From NCBI GenBank assembly GCA_018266355.1, contig JAFEAP010000027.1, positions 35,106 through 99,105 on the forward strand: a DNA stretch of 64,000 nucleotides, given 5' to 3'. Positions 18,643 through 27,688 of this stretch are shown in pieces. Source of the stretch: Bdellovibrionales bacterium (GTDB taxonomy: Bacteria; Bdellovibrionota; UBA1018). Every line of letters begins with the position of its first letter. Position 1 is the stretch's first letter. A model generated the notes under the pieces. The model was not told the origin of the DNA. It did not search any database and was given only the letters and a program-made list of their open reading frames with translations. Position numbers and translations under genes: made by a program.

Positions 18643-19353
18643 TCAGCGCGGAGGCAGGGTGCGGATCCACTCGAAGAACGCTTCCATCGTCTCCCCGACC
18701 CATACCGGACGGAGATCGGGGCGGCCGGGAATCGGAAGCTCGAGTGCCGACCGATCGTAATTCGTCGTCACGCTGACCGTCGTGCAGCCGGCGAGGAGCG
18801 CGCCTTCGAGCCCGGTGGGCGAATCGTCGATCGCGACGCATTCGGAGGGTTTCACGCCGAGAGAGAGGGCGGCGAATTCGAAAGGGCCCGGATCGGGTTT
18901 CGGTTTCACGACGTCGTCGCGCGAGAGGACGACTTTGAAATAGGGCTCGATTTTGAGCATCGTGAGCGAGGCGAGGAGTTCCCGGCGTTTCGCATTCGAG
19001 ACGACTCCGCAGAGGACGCCTTCCGCACGGGTCCATTCGAGCCCCTCGCGGACGCCCGGATAAAGGCCGAGCTGGGTTTGGGCGTACTGAAGGTAGTAGT
19101 CGTTCTTCTTCAGCGCGAGCGCGTCGACGTCGTGATCGGCTTCCGACCACCCGGGTTTGAATTGATCGAGGAGCGTCCGCAGGATCACCGGTGCGGGTCG
19201 CCCGACCATCCCGTCGAAACGGATCTCGTTCCAAGGCAGGCCCATATCCTTCAGGAGTTGCTGCCACGCGAGAAAATGCAGCTGTTCGCTCGTGACGAGC
19301 ACGCCGTCGTGGTCGAAGAGAATCGCTTTCGGGCGGTAAAGGGGTTTGCTCAT
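18643..19353 (-). CDS. HAD-superfamily phosphatase (beta-phosphoglucomutase/phosphoglycolate-phosphatase-like)
   Basis: A 236-residue haloacid dehalogenase hydrolase. Motif I is ILFDHDGVLV with the nucleophile and acid Asp. Motif II is CGVVSNAKRREL, motif III is the Lys in VVKPKPDPGPF, and motif IV is CVAIDDSPTGLEGA. A helical cap follows motif I (GLPWNEIRFDGMVGRPAP). This is the subfamily I layout of sugar-phosphate phosphatases and phosphomutases; the substrate cannot be told. An alternative start six codons upstream (19371) would leave only nine bases to the divergent dut gene. Confidence 0.85.
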   Translation of the reverse strand: MSKPLYRPKAILFDHDGVLVTSEQLHFLAWQQLLKDMGLPWNEIRFDGMVGRPAPVILRTLLDQFKPGWSEADHDVDALALKKNDYYLQYAQTQLGLYPGVREGLEWTRAEGVLCGVVSNAKRRELLASLTMLKIEPYFKVVLSRDDVVKPKPDPGPFEFAALSLGVKPSECVAIDDSPTGLEGALLAGCTTVSVTTNYDRSALELPIPGRPDLRPVWVGETMEAFFEWIRTLPPR

Positions 19354-19380
19354 TGGTCGGGTCCCGGTCATAAAGGTGCT

Positions 19381-19827
19381 ATGAATTTATCCATGAAATC
19401 GAGTGCCGACCAGATTTTCGTGAAAAAGATGACCCCCGAAGCGATCCTGCCGACGCGAGCGCATCCGGACGACGCCGGTCTCGACCTCTACGCTTTCGAA
19501 AACGGATCGATCGCCCCGGGTGGCGGCCTCGTCGCGCGCACCGGCATCGCGCTCGCGCTTCCGGCAGGCACCGTCGGTCTCGTCGCGGACCGTTCTTCGA
19601 TGGCGAAGCGGGGCGTGAAGACCTCGGGCGGCGTGATCGACGCCGGCTATCGCGGCGAAATCCATATCGTCTTCCGGAACATCACCACCGAGGAAGTGCG
19701 TTTCGAGCGCGGCGAGCGCATCGCCCAGCTCCTGATTCTCCCATGCCTCACGCCGGCGGTCGTCGAATCGGCCGAACTCGACGAGACCCGTCGCGGGACG
19801 AAGGGGTTCGGCAGCAGCGGACGCTGA
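19381..19827 (+). CDS. dut: Deoxyuridine 5'-triphosphate nucleotidohydrolase
   Basis: A 148-residue dUTPase that hydrolyses dUTP to dUMP and pyrophosphate, keeping uracil out of DNA and supplying dTMP synthesis. All five trimeric-dUTPase motifs are present: DAGLDLYA, DRSSMAKRG, GVIDAGYRGEIHI, ERGERIAQLLI and the C-terminal RGTKGFGSSG arm. An AAGGTG ribosome site precedes the ATG at 19381; an in-frame ATG four codons later is possible. It is convergent with the GNAT gene, one base away. Confidence 0.95.
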   Translation: MNLSMKSSADQIFVKKMTPEAILPTRAHPDDAGLDLYAFENGSIAPGGGLVARTGIALALPAGTVGLVADRSSMAKRGVKTSGGVIDAGYRGEIHIVFRNITTEEVRFERGERIAQLLILPCLTPAVVESAELDETRRGTKGFGSSGR

Positions 19828-19828
19828 T

Positions 19829-20296
19829 TCAGAGGAGTTTTCGCAGGTTCACGCGCGCGACCGCGTAGCCGAGTCGTTCGTTCATCGCGAGCATCGGCGC
19901 GTTCCGCACGTCGACCGTCGTGTCCATGAACGCGCACCCCTTCGATTTCGCCCAGAGTTCTCCGCGCGCCTTCAGTTCGCGCGCGATCCCGCGGTGGCGG
20001 AATTCCGGAAGCACGAAAAGGCCGTGGACGTGACAAGCCGGCCGACGGTCGACCTCTTTCCGCGCGAGGAAATGCGAGCCGACCATCTTTCCGTCGACGA
20101 AGGCCGCGAGGCAGAAGTATTTCCCTTCGCCTTTCCGGATCGTCTCGACGATGTTGCGCGTTTTCTCCGCGCGGCCCTCCGGCGTGTCCGGCGGCAGGGT
20201 GCCCTCCGGATCGAAGAACGCGTACTCGTGGAAGAGGTTGAACTGGTACGCCTCGTCCCCGTGGTCCGGATCGATCTCCCGGTAAACGACGTTCAT
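19829..20296 (-). CDS. GNAT family N-acetyltransferase
   Basis: A 155-residue protein with the GNAT acetyl-CoA binding motif VLPEFRHRGIARELKARGE (R-x-x-G-x-A pyrophosphate loop) and the C-terminal NAPMLAMNERLGYA pattern. The start is the ATG that overlaps the upstream stop by four bases (ATGA), which indicates translational coupling to the ferritin-like gene. The acceptor substrate is unknown. Confidence 0.85.
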   Translation of the reverse strand: MNVVYREIDPDHGDEAYQFNLFHEYAFFDPEGTLPPDTPEGRAEKTRNIVETIRKGEGKYFCLAAFVDGKMVGSHFLARKEVDRRPACHVHGLFVLPEFRHRGIARELKARGELWAKSKGCAFMDTTVDVRNAPMLAMNERLGYAVARVNLRKLL

Positions 20297-20865
20297 AAAA
20301 CGGGCGAGACGACCGCGGCGTCGGGGTAGAATTTCGTCGCGAGGCGGATGTGCTCGACTTCTTCCTCGGCGATCTTCCCGAAGATTTTCGCCGTCGTCGG
20401 GTCGACGGCCATCATCGCCTCGCAGAACCGCGCGCCGGCGAGGCGTCCGCGCTCCTCGGAGTTCGCGATGTAAACGGCGAATTCGCGGGCGTTCGCGCAT
20501 TTCACGAGCGAAGTCCAAAGCCAGTCGGAGACTCCGCGCTCGTCGACCGCGATCCCGAGCTCTTTCATTCGATTCAAGAGCCAGTTCAAGTGCCGCTCCT
20601 CCGCGAGCGCGAGCCCGCGCCAGTTCACCCGCAGCGCCTCCGGCGCGTCGTCGAATTTCTCGGCCGCCCAGAGGAATCCGTAATAAGCCTGGATTTCGGC
20701 GAAAGCCGCGGCCCGTAGCCGGTCGCCGATTCCCTCGCGGGAGGTCATCGCGCGCGGCCCTTTCGGGCGCTCGTTCGGCGGCAGCACCGCGAACGGCCCC
20801 CAGTCGGGCGCGTAGTTCGCGAGCGTCCGCACGCCGGCGGGTAGGGGATCGAGGCGGACCGTCAT
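20293..20865 (-). CDS. Ferritin-like domain protein (DUF455-like)
   Basis: A 190-residue, mostly helical protein. The core contains repeated metal-ligand patterns of ferritin-like di-iron proteins: EIQAYYGFLW, LALAEERHLNWL, NSEERGRLAGARF and AEEEVEHIRLA. That is the four-helix E...ExxH arrangement of the DUF455 group, whose members are of uncertain function. The start ATG overlaps the EVE gene stop (ATGA), and its own stop overlaps the GNAT start, so the three genes form one coupled operon. Confidence 0.8.
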   Translation of the reverse strand: MTVRLDPLPAGVRTLANYAPDWGPFAVLPPNERPKGPRAMTSREGIGDRLRAAAFAEIQAYYGFLWAAEKFDDAPEALRVNWRGLALAEERHLNWLLNRMKELGIAVDERGVSDWLWTSLVKCANAREFAVYIANSEERGRLAGARFCEAMMAVDPTTAKIFGKIAEEEVEHIRLATKFYPDAAVVSPVL

Positions 20866-21332
20866 TGTTTCCGGGCCCTCTTTTTCGCGGCGGGATTCGC
20901 TAGGGTCGCGCTCGGCGCCGCCTTCGAAAGCGCGACGAGCGTTTCGAAGTGCGCCTTCGTGATCGGCATCACGGAAAGCCGGGACTGTCGAATGAGCGGC
21001 AGGTCCTTCAGGGCGCCGGTCGATTTGATCGTCGCGAGGGGGACCGGGTGCGCGAGCGCCTTCACGGGCGCGATGTCGATCTGCACCCATTCCTTCCCGT
21101 CGTCGGCGTCGATGTCGGGATAGCCTTCGCGCACGCACTCGGCGATGCCGACGACGGCCTTGTCGTCGCCCGAGTGATAGATCACGGCGGAGTCGCCCTT
21201 CTTGATCGCTTTCAGGAAGTTCCGCGCCTGGAAATTGCGGACGTCGTTCCAGTTCGTGCGGCGATCCTTTTCGAGCCGGGCGAAGCTATAGGTTTCGGGT
21301 TCGGTCTTCAGCAGCCAGTACGCGATTGCCAT
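20862..21332 (-). CDS. EVE domain protein (thymocyte nuclear protein 1-like)
   Basis: A 156-residue protein with the EVE fold, a PUA-like domain that binds modified nucleobases or RNA. Visible signatures are YWLLKTEPETYSF at the start, NWNDVRNFQARNFLK, DSAVIYHSG and VGIAE. A Lys/Ala-rich tail of about 25 residues follows the domain. It is the first gene of a three-gene ATGA-coupled operon. Confidence 0.92.
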   Translation of the reverse strand: MAIAYWLLKTEPETYSFARLEKDRRTNWNDVRNFQARNFLKAIKKGDSAVIYHSGDDKAVVGIAECVREGYPDIDADDGKEWVQIDIAPVKALAHPVPLATIKSTGALKDLPLIRQSRLSVMPITKAHFETLVALSKAAPSATLANPAAKKRARKQ

Positions 21333-21363
21333 GCCCGATCGGGTCTAGCACAGTCTGACGAGC

Positions 21364-21669
21364 TCAAGAACCGTTTAAGGAGGAGTTCGCCGTCGTCTCG
21401 AAACGGATCTGGGCCGGAGCCCGATCCTGCTCCATGAGGGCGTTCTTCGGGGCCGTCCACTGGAGGAGGGCGGCGAGGATGAGGCAAATCGCGACCGCGA
21501 AGCTCCAGAGGAGCTGGCCGGCGTGGCCGCGGTCGGAGGCCCGACGTTCGGGGTTTTTTCGGGGAGAGATTCGCGAACCGTATTCGTTCGACACCGCCTT
21601 TACCGCGGCTTTCGTTTCGCCGTTTTTAGCGGCGTCTCGTTCTTCCCGTTTTAATGCATGCTTCGCCAT
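21364..21669 (-). CDS. Small single-span membrane protein, unknown
   Basis: A 101-residue protein with a very basic N-terminal half and one hydrophobic segment (LLWSFAVAICLILAALLQW, about residues 54-72). The short C-terminal part would face the periplasm. No family is recognised. Coding use matches the neighbours and it lies 31 bases upstream of the EVE gene in the same direction, so it could be co-transcribed. Confidence 0.55.
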   Translation of the reverse strand: MAKHALKREERDAAKNGETKAAVKAVSNEYGSRISPRKNPERRASDRGHAGQLLWSFAVAICLILAALLQWTAPKNALMEQDRAPAQIRFETTANSSLNGS

Positions 21670-21797
21670 GAATTCTCGCGAGCCCCCGTCGTCCTCTCAC
21701 GAGTGTATCGGAATCCCGAAAGCGGCGGCAACTGTGTCACCCCTGACTTTTGCGATTTTTCCGGGGGTTTTTAAAAATTTCCGCTTACGATGAGTCT

Positions 21798-22787
21798 ATG
21801 GGGTTCGGACACCACCATCACCATTCCGACGGCCACGATCACGACCATGGGCACGACCACGGTTACGGCGCGGATAGGGCGCCCTCGGAAGACGCTTCGG
21901 CGACGGCCTTGAAACGCGCTTTCGTCGTGACGGTCGGGTTCATGGGGATCGAACTCGTCGGTGGTTACTTGGCGAACTCCCTCGCCCTCGTTTCCGACGG
22001 CATCCATATGCTGCTGGACGGCGGCGCGCTCGCGCTGAGTCTCTTCGCCGCGTGGGCCTCGAAGCGTCGCGCGCCCCGCGGGTATACCTACGGATATCAA
22101 CGGGTTGAGATCCTCGGCGCGCTCCTGAACGGCCTTCTGGTTTGGCTGATTTCCGGCTTCCTCATTTTCGAATCGATCGACCGCTTCCGGGCGCCCCCCG
22201 ACGTGAAAGGCGGGATCGTGTTCTGGATCGCGACGATCGGATTGATCTCGAACCTCGCGTCGCTCTTTTTCCTTCATCGCTCCGCGAAGGAGAACCTGAA
22301 CGTGAAGTCGGCCTACCTCCACGTGATCACCGATTCGCTCGGTTCGGTGGGGGCGATGATCGCCGGGGCCGTCATCAGTTTGACGGGCTGGCAGCTCGCC
22401 GATCCGATCATCACCGTCGCGCTCGCGCTGCTCATGCTGTGGAGTTCGTGGAGTCTCGTGCGCGAGGCGGTGGGGATCCTGCTCGAGCGTTCGCCCGCGC
22501 ACTTGCGCCTGGAGGAAATCGAACAGGCCCTGGTCGCGCTCGAAGGCGTGCGCGGGATCCACGACCTGCACGTCTGGACGTTATCGAGCGGAAGCGTGGC
22601 GCTCAGCGTGCACCTCGTCGGTACCGCGCAGGGCGATCAGGGAGAACTCCTGCATAACCTCTTAACCGCGGCCGCGCACGTCCTCGAGGAACGATTTTCG
22701 ATCACGCATACAACGATTCAGGTCGAGCCGGAGGGGTCGGAGCTGACGAATCATTGTGGGGACTGCGATCCGGCGACGCCGACTTAG
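21798..22787 (+). CDS. Cation diffusion facilitator (zinc/cobalt type) efflux protein
   Basis: A 329-residue inner-membrane antiporter that exports divalent metal in exchange for protons. The start is set at MGFGHHHHH because the family begins with such a His/Asp-rich metal-binding tail. Six membrane segments follow. The metal site is visible as SDGIHMLLD in the second segment and HVITD in the fifth. A cytoplasmic C-terminal domain includes GIHDLHVWTLSSG, the CDF dimer signature. His/Asp site residues suggest zinc or cobalt. The 3' end overlaps the convergent desaturase gene by 86 bp. Confidence 0.92.
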   Translation: MGFGHHHHHSDGHDHDHGHDHGYGADRAPSEDASATALKRAFVVTVGFMGIELVGGYLANSLALVSDGIHMLLDGGALALSLFAAWASKRRAPRGYTYGYQRVEILGALLNGLLVWLISGFLIFESIDRFRAPPDVKGGIVFWIATIGLISNLASLFFLHRSAKENLNVKSAYLHVITDSLGSVGAMIAGAVISLTGWQLADPIITVALALLMLWSSWSLVREAVGILLERSPAHLRLEEIEQALVALEGVRGIHDLHVWTLSSGSVALSVHLVGTAQGDQGELLHNLLTAAAHVLEERFSITHTTIQVEPEGSELTNHCGDCDPATPT

Positions 22788-23664
22788 CCGCGGCCTTCTT
22801 GAGCGAGTGCGCGGTCTTGATCTGCGCGAGGCCCACCGCCGATAGCGCGCGGATATAGAAGTAACCGATGTCGAATTCGTACCAGCGGTGACGGAATGAG
22901 CACGAGCGCGGGTGGGCGTGGTGGTTGTTGTGGTCGAGTTCGCCGCAGATCATCCAGTTCAGCGGGAAGAGGAAGCCGATGTTCCGGCTCTCGTCCGTCG
23001 TCTGATAATTCCGGTAACCGATCGCGTGCGCGAGCGCGTTCACGCCGCCGACCGCGAAAAGCGGGGAAATCGCGAAGGTCATCACCGAGAGGAATCCGCC
23101 CCAAACCGGGCCGAACGCGATGGTGAGGGCCGAAGCCGTGAAGATCGGTCCGATGACCGGGTTGTCGTTCAGGACCTTCTCGTAACGGTCTTCCGGGATC
23201 TTTTTCCGGAGTTTCACGACGTCGGGCCAGCTCTTCGCGACGACGTAATCGTAAACGCCGAGGAAGAAGATGCGCGCGAGGCCTTTGTGCTTCGGGCTGT
23301 GCGGATCGAGATCCTGGTCGGAATGAGCGTGGTGGTAGATGTGCACGGAAACCCAGTCGCGTTTCGACATTCCGGTCGTGAGCGCGAGCCATGCTTGCAT
23401 CGGCCGGTCGACCCATTTCGAGAAGACGACGCCCTGGTGCGTGTACTGCCGATGGAAGGAGAGACTCATCGCGGTGATCGTCACGTGGGTCATGAGCGCG
23501 AGGTAGATCGCGATCTTCCACCAGGCGCCGGTCGCGAGCGCGTTCGGGAAGAGGCCGCCCGAGCCGAAGGCGACGGTGACCAGGAAACCGAGGAGGGCGA
23601 AGGCGAGCAGCGGCTCGGCGACGGCCCACAGGATCCGGAAGGACTTGGTCAGGTTCTGGCGCAT
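22702..23664 (-). CDS. Membrane fatty-acid desaturase (delta-9 acyl-CoA type)
   Basis: A 320-residue integral di-iron desaturase that introduces a double bond into acyl chains and adjusts membrane fluidity. The three histidine boxes are present: SFHRQYTHQ, HIYHHAHSD and DHNNHHAHP. Four hydrophobic segments surround them in the normal order. A GGGGAG site precedes the ATG. The last 29 or so residues (Ser/Pro-rich) are encoded antisense to the end of the CDF exporter gene; they are outside the catalytic domain and are probably an accidental tail. Confidence 0.9.
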   Translation of the reverse strand: MRQNLTKSFRILWAVAEPLLAFALLGFLVTVAFGSGGLFPNALATGAWWKIAIYLALMTHVTITAMSLSFHRQYTHQGVVFSKWVDRPMQAWLALTTGMSKRDWVSVHIYHHAHSDQDLDPHSPKHKGLARIFFLGVYDYVVAKSWPDVVKLRKKIPEDRYEKVLNDNPVIGPIFTASALTIAFGPVWGGFLSVMTFAISPLFAVGGVNALAHAIGYRNYQTTDESRNIGFLFPLNWMICGELDHNNHHAHPRSCSFRHRWYEFDIGYFYIRALSAVGLAQIKTAHSLKKAAAKSASPDRSPHNDSSAPTPPARPESLYA

Positions 23665-23931
23665 AGGATTCTCCCCTTAGGAAAAGGATAAGCGGCGGGG
23701 CGCCGTGACCGGTGTAAGAGATCTGTAAGGGGGCGCGGGCGCCAATATAGAGGGGGGCAGGGGAGGTCCGCTCCAACCCGGGTTTGGGATTCATTGCCGC
23801 GCCGAAAAGATGACGCACCGCGCATTTTCCTAAGCAATCCGAATCCTTAGCTTTAATAAAAGCATGAGGGGGGCTTGCCACCGGGATGACGCATTGGTAC
23901 ATGAATCGCGCCTCAAAGGGGGGGCTCGTCC

Positions 23932-25731
23932 ATGTTGAAAACTCTCACTCGTCTCAGCCTGAATGCCGGCGCAGTGGTTATCGCTCAGTCGCTTGTTGTG
24001 AGCGCTGCTTTCGCGGTTCCGACCGATCAGGAAGCCTGGAGCAACCTCGAACAGAAAATCACCGTCTATCGCGACTCCGTCGACTCGAACATCTACTGGT
24101 TCGTGCCGAAGATCAGTTTCGAAGCGTCCGCGGGCAAAACGCTCCTGAAGCGCGCCACCGGCGCCGACGGGAAGATCCAGTACACCACGCGGATCATCCC
24201 GTACTTCTCCGCGGATCTCCGCGAAGAAGTCGCGCAAAACATCTCGAACATCCGTCAGCAGTCCCAGCTGAAGCCGGTCGTCGCCCGCTCCATCGGCGTC
24301 GCCCTTCCGGACTTCAATTACAAGTTCATGTCCCCGAGCGTGACGAACTACGATTACCTCGACGTTCCTCGCCTCGTGCGCTTCTCGCTCGACGCGGCGG
24401 AAGCGAAGGAATTCGACGAACTTTACAGCGAACCGAACGGCGTGCCGGTCGAGTTCTCCGTCACGTACGACAGCGTGATGAACGACAAGATGCTCAACAT
24501 CGACGTCAACTGTAAGGAAATGGACCGCGAGCTCGCGAACAAGAAGTCGCTCAGCCTCGGCGGCAGCGCGAAAGTGAAGGGCGTGAAGGCCTACCTCGGC
24601 GCGGACATCGAATCCGCGTTCCTGAACAGCGTCCAAAACAAGACGAACGGCGTGAACATCTCCTCGAAGGGCGATATCGCCGGCATGCAGGAAATGATTC
24701 GTCGGGTGATGAACCTCTGCTTCGATCCGGTCGACGGATACGGCGGATACTACGACGACTACTATAACGACGACCGTTACCCGACCCGCCGAACCGACGA
24801 CGGCACGACGGATCCGGATACGGATTTCCCGACTCGCACCGGTTCGAACACCGGCCGGGGCGACGTGATCGACGATAACTTCTCTCCGAAGAACCAGCTC
24901 GCCTCGGTCGGCATGGTGAATCGGAGCGGAACGTCGAACGCCGCGCTCGCGGCGGCCGAGCGGGCCCAGTTCACGAAGTTCCTGAACAACCTCTCGCTCG
25001 ACAAGAAGCTCGTCGGCGAAGATTGCGACCCGAAAAAAGACCGCAACTGCCCGGATGATCCGTTCCCGAGCCGTGGCGACGACAACACCGATACCGACAA
25101 CACGAACACGTCGGGCGGCGGACTCCTTCCGTCGGCGACGTTGAAGGCCGGGTTCAAGTTCAAGAGCACCGCGCTCACGAAGAACAATCAGGCCGTCGTG
25201 AAGCAGATCTCGTGGAAGGATGCGACCGCGACGAAGACCGTCGTCGACATCTTCACCGCGAACGCCAAGTCGATCGAGAAGGTGCAAGTCACCCCGCTCG
25301 CCGACAAGAACTTCACCGTCACGGTGAAGAACCCGGCGTCGACTCCGCTTTCGACCGGTATCCGCATCAATCAAGGCGAACAGTACTCGATCAACGCGGC
25401 TTTCGTCTTCAAGTCCACGTCCGCGTACTCCGGTTGGGGTTCGAACAAGGCCTACGCCTGGGACGCGGCTTGGGATAAGCCGGACGGCGATCTCTATTAT
25501 CGTCTCGGTAGCGGCGATTGGACGCCGGTGAACGCTCGCGCGATCATCACGTCCGACGTCACCCGCGGCGGCGGCGAGCTCCAGTTCTACCTGGATCGTT
25601 CGGCGATCTTTAACCACATCCCGGAAAAGCTCCGTAAGGGAGGCTTCCTCTCCGGGCCGGTGTTCACGATCGACGGAATCGCCCCGGAATTCTCGGTCCA
25701 AGTCACGGGCCGCCGGATTTCGGTAAAGTGA
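23932..25731 (+). CDS. Secreted protein, first of a tandem paralogous pair, unknown family
   Basis: A 599-residue secreted protein with a signal peptide cleaved after VVSAAFA. The N-terminal domain of about 230 residues carries NIYWFVPK, TTRIIPYFSADLRE and LDVPRLVRFSLD. It ends with a Cys and is followed by an Asp/Tyr/Gly-rich linker with DxDxD-like stretches that could bind calcium. A second beta-rich domain of about 200 residues (GRGGGELQFYLDRSA type) closes it. Both domains match the next gene; this copy has a linker about 110 residues longer. No known family is recognised. A run of G just upstream supplies the ribosome site. Confidence 0.75.
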   Translation: MLKTLTRLSLNAGAVVIAQSLVVSAAFAVPTDQEAWSNLEQKITVYRDSVDSNIYWFVPKISFEASAGKTLLKRATGADGKIQYTTRIIPYFSADLREEVAQNISNIRQQSQLKPVVARSIGVALPDFNYKFMSPSVTNYDYLDVPRLVRFSLDAAEAKEFDELYSEPNGVPVEFSVTYDSVMNDKMLNIDVNCKEMDRELANKKSLSLGGSAKVKGVKAYLGADIESAFLNSVQNKTNGVNISSKGDIAGMQEMIRRVMNLCFDPVDGYGGYYDDYYNDDRYPTRRTDDGTTDPDTDFPTRTGSNTGRGDVIDDNFSPKNQLASVGMVNRSGTSNAALAAAERAQFTKFLNNLSLDKKLVGEDCDPKKDRNCPDDPFPSRGDDNTDTDNTNTSGGGLLPSATLKAGFKFKSTALTKNNQAVVKQISWKDATATKTVVDIFTANAKSIEKVQVTPLADKNFTVTVKNPASTPLSTGIRINQGEQYSINAAFVFKSTSAYSGWGSNKAYAWDAAWDKPDGDLYYRLGSGDWTPVNARAIITSDVTRGGGELQFYLDRSAIFNHIPEKLRKGGFLSGPVFTIDGIAPEFSVQVTGRRISVK

Positions 25732-25804
25732 TCCGCGAAACGATCTAACCGTTTCCTAAAATAGACCGCGGCCCCTTCGTCAGGGAAGGGACCTCGGTAA
25801 AAGC

Positions 25805-25848
25805 GAAAGGGCCGCCGCTCGAATGAGTGTCGGCCCTTTCCATTTTTT
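25805..25848 (+). terminator. Rho-independent terminator between the two paralogues
   Basis: GAAAGGGCCG (25805-25814) pairs with CGGCCCTTTC (25831-25840), followed two bases later by six T. It separates transcription of the two paralogous genes, so the second must have its own promoter in 25,849-26,018. Confidence 0.85.
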
Positions 25849-26018
25849 GCCGGATGGCTCGATTTTTAGGCGATTTCCGCCTCGTTTTCGATACTGGACG
25901 GAAACCGTGCGAATTGCAGCCGTTTTAGGCTTCCTTTTGAAGCGATCGTGCCGCTGCGTGCCTTGTCGATTTATTTCGAGACTGCTACTCGAATCCTGCC
26001 CATTTGGGGGGGCACAAA

Positions 26019-27488
26019 ATGAAAGCGATTCTCACTCGTTCCCGGGTGAGTGCTTTAGGCGTCGTGGTTGTCGCTCAAGCACTCTCCCTCGGTTCTGCGT
26101 TCGCCGTTCCGTCCGACCGTCAAGCCTGGAGCAGCCAGGAGTACGGGATCACCGTCTATGCCGACGAGCTCGATTCCGACGTCTACTGGTTCGTTCCGAA
26201 GATCCGTTTCGAAACTTCCGCCGGAAAGACGGTGCTTCGCCCGCACCAACTCGCCGACGGGAAGACCGAATACATCACGCGGATCATCCCGTATTTCCCG
26301 AACGACATGCGGGAGCTGATCACCGAGAATATCCCGGGTATCCGGATGGACTCGCAGCTGAAGCCGATCGTCGCGAAGAGCATCGGCGTCTCGCTGCCGG
26401 ATTTCTCGTACAAGACGACGTCCGAGAGCGTGACGAGCATCGAGTACCTGAACGTCCCGCGGCTCGTCCGCTTCTCGCTCGACAAGGACGAAGCCGAACT
26501 CTTCGATTCGTTGATCCAGGACGATTACGGCGTTTCGGTCGCGTACACGTTCTCCTACGACGGCGTGACGAAGGACAAGTACTACCAGATCGGCGTGAGT
26601 TGTAAGGACATGTACCGCGCGATGACGAACTCGGGCGGCGTGGGCGCGGGCGTCGATATCGGAAAGTCCGTCCACCTCGGAGCCGAAGTCGAAGCCGCGT
26701 TCAAGAAAGCCGTGCAGGCGAATCTGAACGGCATCGACATCGTCTCGAAGGGCGATAATCCGGATATGACGGATCTCCTTCGGCAGACGATGGACTTCTG
26801 TTTCCAAACCGACGACGGATACGGCGGTTACGGCGGCGGCCGCGGCGTAAGCGGGAACGACGACGATAACGGAGACGTCTGCAAGAACCAGGACGACTGC
26901 CTCGACCCGGATGCGAACGGGAACGGTAGCCTGCTTCCGAAGGTGAAGCTGAAGGCGAAATACCGGTTCAAACAGTCGACGATGAACAGCGATCGTCAGG
27001 CGAGCGTGAAGCAGGTCGGACTCAAGGATGCCGTGAACACGTCGGTGATCTTCGGCGCGCTCACGTTGAAGGCGCCCGCCGAGAACCCGGTCGAATCGGC
27101 CCTCGTCTCGAAGAAGACGATCAAGGTCGGTTCGACGGCCGCGGCGGCCGCGCCGTTCACCGCGGGCATCCAGATCGTCCCGGGGAACCAGTACACGATC
27201 AACGCCGAGTACACGGTGAAGGTCCGCGGGAAAGCGATCCCGATCGACGCGAGCTGGCCGCGGGGCGACGGAGACCTCTATTTCCGGATCGGCAGCGGAG
27301 CATGGGAACCCGTCGGACGCCACCTCACGATCGGTTCGGACGTCGCGCGCGGGGGCGGGGAGCTCCAGTTCTACGTCGACGCCTCGGCCTTCCGGAACCG
27401 GTTGCCGAAGTCGGCGAGCTCCTGGGGATCCACTCCGGAGCCCGAGTTCGCAGTCGAAATCAGCACGCGTCGGCTCGCCCGGAAGTAA
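26019..27488 (+). CDS. Secreted protein, second of a tandem paralogous pair, unknown family
   Basis: A 489-residue paralogue of the preceding gene. It has the same signal-peptide pattern (ending GSAFA), the same N-terminal markers (VYWFVPKIRFETSAGKT, ITRIIPYF, LNVPRLVRFSLD) and the same C-terminal domain (ARGGGELQFYVDASAF). The linker is shorter and carries a Cys pair within an acidic DxNxD stretch (DVCKNQDDCLDPDANGNG), which resembles a calcium loop. The start ATG follows a seven-G run. Probably an old tandem duplication that has diverged mostly in the linker. Confidence 0.75.
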   Translation: MKAILTRSRVSALGVVVVAQALSLGSAFAVPSDRQAWSSQEYGITVYADELDSDVYWFVPKIRFETSAGKTVLRPHQLADGKTEYITRIIPYFPNDMRELITENIPGIRMDSQLKPIVAKSIGVSLPDFSYKTTSESVTSIEYLNVPRLVRFSLDKDEAELFDSLIQDDYGVSVAYTFSYDGVTKDKYYQIGVSCKDMYRAMTNSGGVGAGVDIGKSVHLGAEVEAAFKKAVQANLNGIDIVSKGDNPDMTDLLRQTMDFCFQTDDGYGGYGGGRGVSGNDDDNGDVCKNQDDCLDPDANGNGSLLPKVKLKAKYRFKQSTMNSDRQASVKQVGLKDAVNTSVIFGALTLKAPAENPVESALVSKKTIKVGSTAAAAAPFTAGIQIVPGNQYTINAEYTVKVRGKAIPIDASWPRGDGDLYFRIGSGAWEPVGRHLTIGSDVARGGGELQFYVDASAFRNRLPKSASSWGSTPEPEFAVEISTRRLARK

Positions 27489-27614
27489 ACGAGGGCGGTC
27501 GTCGACGAAAAGAATGGCGCGGAGGACGGCCTCGGGCCCGTTCTCCGCGCCCGTTCTCACGGATGACGAGGCCTACTTTCAGTCCTTTTCATCGTCTAAA
27601 GTTTGGACGATTCT

Positions 27615-27640
27615 GAAGCCCTTTAAGGCTTCTTTTCTTT
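27615..27640 (+). terminator. Rho-independent terminator after the paralogue pair
   Basis: GAAGCC (27615-27620) and GGCTTC (27627-27632) form a short stem with a CTTTAA loop followed by TTTTCTTT. A larger GC-rich inverted repeat lies just upstream (about 27513-27553) but has no T tract. Confidence 0.7.
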
Positions 27641-27688
27641 CGCCCGATGACGAAGGTAGGGGATTTGCGCATTCCCCGACAGGCTGAA

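Noticed and set aside
19829..20518. Longer 229-codon version of the GNAT gene
   Set aside because: The extra N-terminal 74 residues are an Arg-rich shadow of the ferritin-like gene; the ATG in the ATGA overlap gives the normal domain length.
27513..27553. Strong GC-rich inverted repeat after the second paralogue
   Set aside because: No T tract follows, so I did not call it a terminator; a better candidate lies at 27615-27640.
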